This document shows, piece by piece, positions 39,501 to 48,500 of a stretch of 64,000 nucleotides of DNA. The stretch is taken from assembly GCF_040869035.1 (NCBI RefSeq), contig NZ_CP162100.1:1674001-1738000 (forward strand). Reading direction: 5' to 3'. Numbering within the stretch: the first letter of the stretch is position 1; each line of letters begins with the position of its first letter. A model generated the notes under the pieces. That model was given only the letters and a program-made list of their open reading frames with translations, was not told the DNA's origin and did not search any database. This DNA is from Vibrio sp. NTOU-M3 (GTDB lineage: Bacteria; Pseudomonadota; Gammaproteobacteria; Enterobacterales; Vibrionaceae). Position numbers and translations under genes: made by a program.

Positions 39501-42500
39501 CGGTATCACTGCCCACTGTGCCATCGCCAGCCGTCGCCGTTACCGTGAAGTCTTCATTACCTTCAAATACGGTGTCATCCGTGGTTGGAATGGTCACCGT
39601 CAGGTTCGTTTGACCTGCTGGGATGGTGTAGCTGCCGTCTGTATTTGGATTCACCACAGTGCCATCAACGGTAGTCACCACCATGGTGCCGAAGTCGTCG
39701 CTGCTTGCCGAGCCAGTCTGGCTTGCAAGATTGACCGTGACATCCGTATCCGCGGCTTGTGACAAGCTCACGGTAAAGACCGCATCATCACCTTCGCTCA
39801 CAGATACAGTTTCCGTGATGCTAATGGTCGGGCGGTCATCATTGCCGCCGTTCTCACCACCATCAGTGATGGTCGCCGTGCCGGTATCGCTGCCCACTGT
39901 GCCATCGCCAGCCGTCGCCGTTACCGTGAAGTCTTCATTGCCTTCGAATACGGTGTCATCCGTGGTTGGAATGGTCACCGTCAGGTTCGTTTGACCTGCT
40001 GGGATGGTGTAGCTGCCGTCTGTATTTGGATTCACCACAGTGCCATCAACGGTAGTCACCACCATGGTGCCGAAGTCGTCGCTGCTTGCTGAGCCAGTCT
40101 GGCTTGCAAGGTTGACGGTCACATCGGTATCCGCGGCTTGTGACAGGCTCACAGTAAAGACCGCATCATCGCCTTCGCTGACAGAAACAGTTTCAGTAAT
40201 TGAGACAGTTGGGCGGTCATCATTACCGCCGTTCTCACCACCGTCGGTGATGGTCGCCGTGCCGGTATCGCTGCCCACTGTGCCATCGCCAGCCGTCGCC
40301 GTTACCGTGAAGTCTTCATTGCCTTCGAATACGGTGTCATCCGTGGTTGGAATGGTCACCGTCAGGTTCGTTTGACCTGCTGGGATGGTGTAGCTGCCGT
40401 CTGTATTTGGATTCACCACAGTGCCATCAACGGTAGTCACCACCATGGTGCCGAAGTCGTCGCTGCTTGCCGAGCCAGTCTGGCTTGCAAGATTGACCGT
40501 GACATCCGTATCCGCGGCTTGTGACAAGCTCACGGTAAAGACCGCATCATCACCTTCGCTCACAGATACAGTTTCCGTGATGCTAATGGTCGGGCGGTCA
40601 TCATTGCCGCCATTCTCACCACCATCAGTGATGGTCGCGGTGCCGGTATCACTGCCCACTGTGCCATCGCCAGCCGTCGCCGTTACCGTGAAGTCTTCAT
40701 TACCTTCAAATACGGTGTCATCCGTGGTTGGAATGGTCACCGTCAGGTTCGTTTGACCTGCTGGGATGGTGTAGCTGCCGTCTGTATTTGGATTCACCAC
40801 AGTGCCATCAACGGTAGTCACCACCATGGTGCCGAAGTCGTCGCTGCTTGCCGAGCCAGTCTGGCTTGCAAGATTGACCGTGACATCCGTATCCGCGGCT
40901 TGTGACAAGCTCACGGTAAAGACCGCATCATCACCTTCGCTCACAGATACAGTTTCCGTGATGCTAATGGTCGGGCGGTCATCATTGCCGCCGTTCTCAC
41001 CACCATCAGTGATGGTCGCCGTGCCAGTATCACTGCCCACCGTGCCGTCGCCCGCTGTTGCGGTAACCGTAAAGTCTTCGTTACCTTCGAATACCGTATC
41101 GTTGGTGGTTGGGATAGTCACCGTCAGGTTCGTTTGACCTGCTGGGATGGTGTAGCTGCCGTCAGTGTTTGGATTAACAACGGTGCCATCAGCGGTGGTC
41201 ACCACCATGGTGCCAAAGTCATCAGCCTCTGCACTACCCGTTTGGCTTGCAAGATTGACCGTGACATCCGTATCCGCGGCTTGTGACAGGCTCACAGTAA
41301 AGACCGCGTCATCGCCTTCGCTCACAGATACCGTCTCTGTGATTGAGATAGTTGGGCGATCGTCATTGCCGCCATTCTCACCACCATCAGTGATGGTCGC
41401 GGTGCCAGTATCACTGCCCACTGTGCCATCGCCAGCCGTCGCCGTTACCGTGAAGTCTTCATTGCCTTCGAATACGGTGTCATCCGTGGTTGGAATGGTC
41501 ACCGTCAGGTTCGTTTCACCCGCTGGAATGGTGTAGCTGCCGTCTGTATTTGGATTCACCACAGTGCCATCAACGGTAGTCACCACCATGGTGCCAAAGT
41601 CATCAGCCTCTGCACTACCCGTTTGGCTTGCAAGATTGACCGTGACATCCGTATCCGCGGCTTGTGACAGGCTCACAGTAAAGACCGCGTCATCGCCTTC
41701 GCTCACAGATACCGTCTCTGTGATTGAGATAGTTGGGCGATCGTCATTGCCACCGTTCTCACCACCATCAGTGATGGTCGCCGTGCCGGTATCACTGCCG
41801 ACAGTGCCGTCACCAGCGGTTGCGGTTACCGTAAAGTCTTCGTTACCTTCGAATACGGTATCGTTAGTCGTTGGGATAGTCACCGTCAGATTCGTTTGAC
41901 CTGCTGGAATGGTGTAGCTGCCATCTGTATTTGGATTCACCACCGTGCCGTCAGCGGTGGTCACCACCATGGTACCGAAGTCGTCGCTGCTTGCTGAGCC
42001 AGTCTGGCTTGCAAGATTGACGGTGACGTCGGTATCCGCGGCTTGTGATAGGCTCACGGTAAAGACCGCGTCATCACCTTCGCTGACAGACACCGTCTCA
42101 GTGATTGAGACAGTTGGGCGATCGTCATTGCCGCCATTCTCACCACCATCAGTGATGGTCGCGGTGCCAGTATCACTGCCCACCGTGCCGTCGCCCGCTG
42201 TTGCGGTAACCGTAAAGTCTTCATTGCCTTCGAATACGGTGTCATCCGTGGTTGGAATGGTCACCGTCAGGTTCGTTTGACCTGCTGGGATGGTGTAGCT
42301 GCCGTCTGTATTTGGATTGACAACGGTGCCATCAGCGGTAGTCACCACCATAGCACCGAAGTCGTCGCTGCTTGCCGAGCCAGTTTGGCTTGCAAGGTTA
42401 ACAGTGACATCGGTATCCGCGGCTTGTGACAGGCTCACAGTAAAGACCGCGTCATCGCCTTCGCTCACAGACACCGTTTCAGTAATTGAGACAGTTGGGC

Positions 42501-45500
42501 GATCATCATTGCCGCCGTTCTCACCACCATCGGTGATGGTTGCGGTGCCAGTATCGCTGCCCACCGTGCCGTCGCCCGCGGTTGCGGTAACCGTAAAGTC
42601 TTCGTTACCTTCGAATACCGTATCGTTGGTGGTTGGGATAGTCACCGTCAGGTTCGTTTGACCTGCTGGGATGGTGTAGCTGCCGTCTGTATTTGGATTC
42701 ACCACCGTGCCATCAGCGGTGGTCACCACCATGGTACCGAAGTCGTCGCTGCTTGCTGAGCCAGTCTGGCTTGCAAGGTTGACGGTCACATCGGTATCCG
42801 CGGCTTGTGACAGGCTCACAGTAAAGACCGCGTCATCGCCTTCGCTGACAGAAACAGTTTCCGTGATGCTAATGGTCGGGCGGTCATCATTGCCACCGTT
42901 CTCACCACCATCAGTGATGGTCGCCGTGCCGGTATCACTGCCGACAGTGCCGTCACCAGCGGTTGCGGTTACCGTAAAGTCTTCGTTACCTTCGAATACG
43001 GTATCGTTAGTCGTTGGGATAGTCACCGTCAGATTCGTTTGACCTGCTGGGATGGTGTAGCTGCCATCTGTATTTGGATTCACCACCGTGCCATCAGCGG
43101 TGGTCACCACCATGGCGCCAAAGTCGTCGCTGCTTGCTGAGCCAGTCTGGCTTGCAAGGTTAACGGTGACGTCGGTATCCGCGGCTTGAGACAAACTCAC
43201 GGTAAAGACCGCGTCATCGCCTTCGCTGACAGACACCGTCTCAGTGATTGAGACAGTTGGGCGATCGTCATTGCCGCCATTCTCACCACCATCAGTGATG
43301 GTCGCGGTGCCAGTATCACTGCCCACCGTGCCGTCGCCCGCTGTTGCGGTAACCGTAAAGTCTTCGTTACCTTCGAAGACCGTATCGTTGGTGGTTGGGA
43401 TAGTCACCGTCAGGTTCGTTTGACCTGCTGGGATGGTGTAGCTGCCGTCAGTGTTTGGATTAACAACGGTGCCGTCAGCGGTAGTCACCACCATGGCGCC
43501 AAAGTCGTCGCTGCTTGCTGAGCCAGTTTGGCTTGCAAGGTTGACGGTGACGTCGGTATCCGCGGCTTGTGACAGGCTCACAGTAAAGACCGCGTCATCG
43601 CCTTCGCTCACAGATACCGTTTCAGTAATTGAGACAGTTGGGCGATCATCATTGCCGCCGTTCTCACCACCATCGGTGATGGTTGCGGTGCCAGTATCGC
43701 TGCCCACCGTGCCGTCGCCCGCTGTTGCGGTAACCGTAAAGTCTTCGTTACCTTCGAAGACCGTATCGTTGGTGGTTGGGATAGTCACCGTCAGGTTCGT
43801 TTGACCTGCTGGGATGGTGTAGCTGCCGTCAGTGTTTGGATTCACCACCGTGCCATCAGCGGTGGTCACCACCATGGTACCGAAGTCGTCGCTGCTTGCT
43901 GAGCCAGTCTGGCTTGCAAGATTGACCGTCACATCGGTATCCGCGGCTTGTGATAGGCTCACAGTAAAGACCGCGTCATCGCCTTCGCTCACAGATACCG
44001 TTTCAGTAATTGAGACAGTTGGGCGATCATCATTGCCGCCGTTCTCACCACCATCGGTGATGGTTGCGGTGCCAGTATCGCTGCCCACCGTGCCGTCGCC
44101 CGCTGTTGCGGTAACCGTAAAGTCTTCGTTACCTTCGAAGACCGTATCGTTGGTGGTTGGGATAGTCACCGTCAGGTTCGTTTGACCTGCTGGGATGGTG
44201 TAGCTGCCGTCAGTGTTTGGATTAACAACGGTGCCATCAGCGGTGGTCACCACCATGGTGCCAAAGTCATCAGCCTCTGCACTACCCGTTTGGCTTGCAA
44301 GATTGACCGTCACATCGGTATCCGCGGCTTGTGACAGGCTCACAGTAAAGACCGCGTCATCGCCTTCGCTCACAGATACCGTCTCTGTGATTGAGACAGT
44401 TGGGCGATCATCATTGCCGCCGTTCTCACCACCATCGGTGATGGTTGCGGTGCCAGTATCGCTGCCCACCGTGCCGTCGCCCGCTGTTGCGGTAACCGTA
44501 AAGTCTTCGTTACCTTCGAATACCGTATCGTTGGTTGTAGGGATGGTGACTGTTAGGTTCGTTTGACCTGCTGGGATGGTGTAGCTGCCGTCTGTATTTG
44601 GATTCACCACCGTGCCATCAGCGGTAGTCACCACCATAGTACCAAAGTCATCAGCCTCTGCACTGCCCGTTTGGCTTGCAAGGTTGACGGTGACGTCGGT
44701 ATCCGCGGCTTGTGATAGGCTCACAGTAAAGACCGCGTCATCACCTTCGCTGACAGACACCGTCTCAGTGATTGAGACAGTTGGGCGATCGTCATTGCCG
44801 CCATTCTCACCACCATCAGTGATGGTTGCGGTGCCGGTATCGCTGCCCACTGTGCCATCGCCAGCCGTCGCCGTTACCGTGAAGTCTTCATTGCCTTCGA
44901 ATACGGTGTCATCCGTGGTTGGAATGGTCACCGTCAGGTTCGTTTCACCCGCTGGAATGGTGTAGCTGCCGTCTGTATTTGGATTCACCACAGTGCCATC
45001 AGAGGTGGTCACCACCATGGTGCCGAAGTCGTCACTGCTTGCTGAGCCAGTTTGGCTTGCAAGGTTAACCGTGACGTCGGTATCCGCGGCTTGAGACAAA
45101 CTCACGGTAAAGACCGCGTCATCGCCTTCGCTGACAGATACCGTTTCAGTAATTGAGACAGTTGGGCGATCGTCATTGCCGCCGTTCTCACCACCATCGG
45201 TGATGGTCGCCGTGCCGGTATCACTGCCGACAGTGCCGTCACCAGCGGTTGCGGTGACAGTAAAGTCTTCGTTACCTTCGAATACCGTATCGTTGGTTGT
45301 AGGGATGGTGACTGTTAGGTTCGTTTGACCTGCTGGGATGGTGTAGCTGCCGTCAGTGTTTGGATTAACAACGGTGCCGTCAGCGGTAGTCACCACCATG
45401 GTACCGAAGTCGTCGCTGCTTGCTGAGCCAGTTTGGCTTGCAAGGTTAACCGTGACGTCGGTATCCGCGGCTTGTGACAAGCTCACAGTAAAGACCGCGT

Positions 45501-48500
45501 CATCGCCTTCGCTCACAGAAACAGTTTCAGTAATTGAGACAGTTGGGCGGTCATCATTACCGCCGTTCTCACCACCGTCGGTGATGGTCGCCGTGCCGGT
45601 ATCGCTGCCCACTGTGCCATCGCCCGCTGTTGCGGTAACCGTAAAGTCTTCATTGCCTTCGAATACGGTGTCATCCGTGGTTGGAATGGTCACCGTCAGG
45701 TTCGTTTCACCCGCTGGAATGGTGTAGCTGCCGTCTGTATTTGGATTCACCACCGTGCCATCAGAGGTGGTCACCACCATGGTGCCGAAGTCGTCACTGC
45801 TTGCTGAGCCAGTTTGGCTTGCAAGGTTAACCGTGACGTCGGTATCCGCGGCTTGTGACAAGCTCACAGTAAAGACCGCGTCATCGCCTTCGCTCACAGA
45901 AACAGTTTCAGTAATTGAGACAGTTGGGCGATCGTCATTGCCGCCATTCTCACCACCATCAGTGATGGTCGCGGTGCCGGTATCACTGCCCACTGTGCCA
46001 TCGCCAGCCGTCGCCGTTACCGTGAAGTCTTCATTACCTTCAAATACGGTGTCATCCGTGGTTGGAATGGTCACCGTCAGGTTCGTTTGACCTGCTGGGA
46101 TGGTGTAGCTGCCGTCTGTATTTGGATTCACCACAGTGCCATCAACGGTAGTCACCACCATGGTGCCGAAGTCGTCGCTGCTTGCCGAGCCAGTCTGGCT
46201 TGCAAGATTGACCGTGACATCCGTATCCGCGGCTTGTGACAAGCTCACGGTAAAGACCGCATCATCACCTTCGCTCACAGATACAGTTTCCGTGATGCTA
46301 ATGGTCGGGCGGTCATCATTGCCGCCGTTCTCACCACCATCAGTGATGGTCGCCGTGCCGGTATCGCTGCCCACTGTGCCATCGCCAGCCGTCGCCGTTA
46401 CCGTGAAGTCTTCATTGCCTTCGAATACGGTGTCATCCGTGGTTGGAATGGTCACCGTCAGGTTCGTTTGACCTGCTGGGATGGTGTAGCTGCCGTCTGT
46501 ATTTGGATTCACCACAGTGCCATCAACGGTAGTCACCACCATGGTGCCGAAGTCGTCGCTGCTTGCTGAGCCAGTCTGGCTTGCAAGGTTGACGGTCACA
46601 TCGGTATCCGCGGCTTGTGACAGGCTCACAGTAAAGACCGCATCATCGCCTTCGCTGACAGAAACAGTTTCAGTAATTGAGACAGTTGGGCGGTCATCAT
46701 TACCGCCGTTCTCACCACCGTCGGTGATGGTCGCCGTGCCAGTATCACTGCCCACTGTGCCATCGCCAGCCGTCGCCGTTACCGTGAAGTCTTCATTGCC
46801 TTCGAATACGGTGTCATCCGTGGTTGGAATGGTCACCGTCAGGTTCGTTTCACCCGCTGGAATGGTGTAGCTGCCGTCTGTATTTGGATTCACCACAGTG
46901 CCATCAACGGTAGTCACCACCATGGTGCCGAAGTCGTCGCTGCTTGCTGAGCCAGTCTGGCTTGCAAGGTTGACGGTCACATCGGTATCCGCGGCTTGTG
47001 ACAGGCTCACAGTAAAGACCGCGTCATCGCCTTCGCTGACAGAAACAGTTTCCGTGATGCTAATGGTCGGGCGGTCATCATTGCCGCCATTCTCACCACC
47101 ATCAGTGATGGTCGCGGTGCCAGTATCGCTGCCCACTGTGCCGTCGCCCGCGGTTGCGGTGACCGTAAAGTCTTCATTGCCTTCGAATACGGTATCGTTG
47201 GTCGTTGGAATAGTGACTGTTAGGTTCGTTTCACCCGCTGGGATGGTGTAGCTGCCGTCTGTATTTGGATTGACCACCGTGCCATCAGCGGTAGTCACCA
47301 CCATGGTGCCGAAGTCGTCACTGCTTGCCGAGCCAGTCTGGCTTGCAAGGTTAACCGTGACGTCGGTATCCGCGGCTTGTGACAAGCTCACAGTAAAGAC
47401 CGCGTCATCGCCTTCGCTGACAGACACCGTCTCTGTGATTGAGACAGTTGGGCGGTCATCATTACCGCCGTTCTCACCACCGTCGGTGATGGTCGCCGTG
47501 CCGGTATCGCTGCCCACTGTGCCATCGCCCGCTGTTGCGGTAACCGTAAAGTCTTCATTGCCTTCGAATACGGTGTCATCCGTGGTTGGAATGGTCACCG
47601 TCAGGTTCGTTTCACCCGCTGGAATGGTGTAGCTGCCGTCTGTATTTGGATTCACCACCGTGCCATCAGAGGTGGTCACCACCATGGTGCCGAAGTCGTC
47701 ACTGCTTGCTGAGCCAGTCTGGCTTGCAAGATTGACCGTGACATCCGTATCCGCGGCTTGTGACAAGCTCACAGTAAAGACCGCGTCATCGCCTTCGCTG
47801 ACAGAAACGGTTTCCGTGATGCTAATGATCGGACGGTCATCATTGCCGCCATTCTCACCACCATCAGTGATGGTCGCGGTGCCAGTATCACTGCCCACCG
47901 TGCCGTCACCCGCTGTTGCGGTGACAGTAAAGTCTTCGTTACCTTCGAATACGGTATCGTTGGTCGTTGGGATAGTGACTGTTAGGTTCGTTTGACCCGC
48001 TGGGATGGTGTAGCTGCCGTCTGTGTTTGGATTGACCACGGTGCCATCAGAGGTGGTCACCACCATGGTGCCAAAGTCGTCGCTGCTTGCTGAGCCCGTT
48101 TGGCTTGCAAGATTGACCGTCACATCGGTATCTGCCGCTTGTGACAAGCTCACAGTAAAGACCGCGTCATCGCCTTCGCTGACAGACACCGTCTCTGTGA
48201 TTGAGACAGTTGGGCGGTCATCATTACCGCCGTTCTCACCACCGTCGGTGATGGTCGCGTCAGCATCAGTATTTTCTGAATTAACAAGTCCATCAACAGC
48301 ATCAACCGTTAATATAAAGGACTCATCCCCTTCATATGTATCATCTTGTACGGTTTCTACATTTACATTGAGATTGGTTACTCCGGCGGGTACAACGACT
48401 GTCCCATCAGGTGCTACGGTTAATTGAATACCAGTATCTGTCGTAACAATGATATTGCCAATATCGTCTGACTCAGCAGTTGTTGGCGTAATATCAAGCT

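Noticed and set aside
36793-48222. The repeat array as a CRISPR or mobile element
   Set aside because: The units are coding, contiguous and in frame with no spacers. No cas genes, transposase or terminal repeats are visible.
36992-48427. A long series of plus-strand open frames of about 111-134 codons recurring every 381 bases
   Set aside because: They are antisense shadows of the repeated adhesin gene. They recur at the repeat period, have unlikely composition and no ribosome sites of their own.
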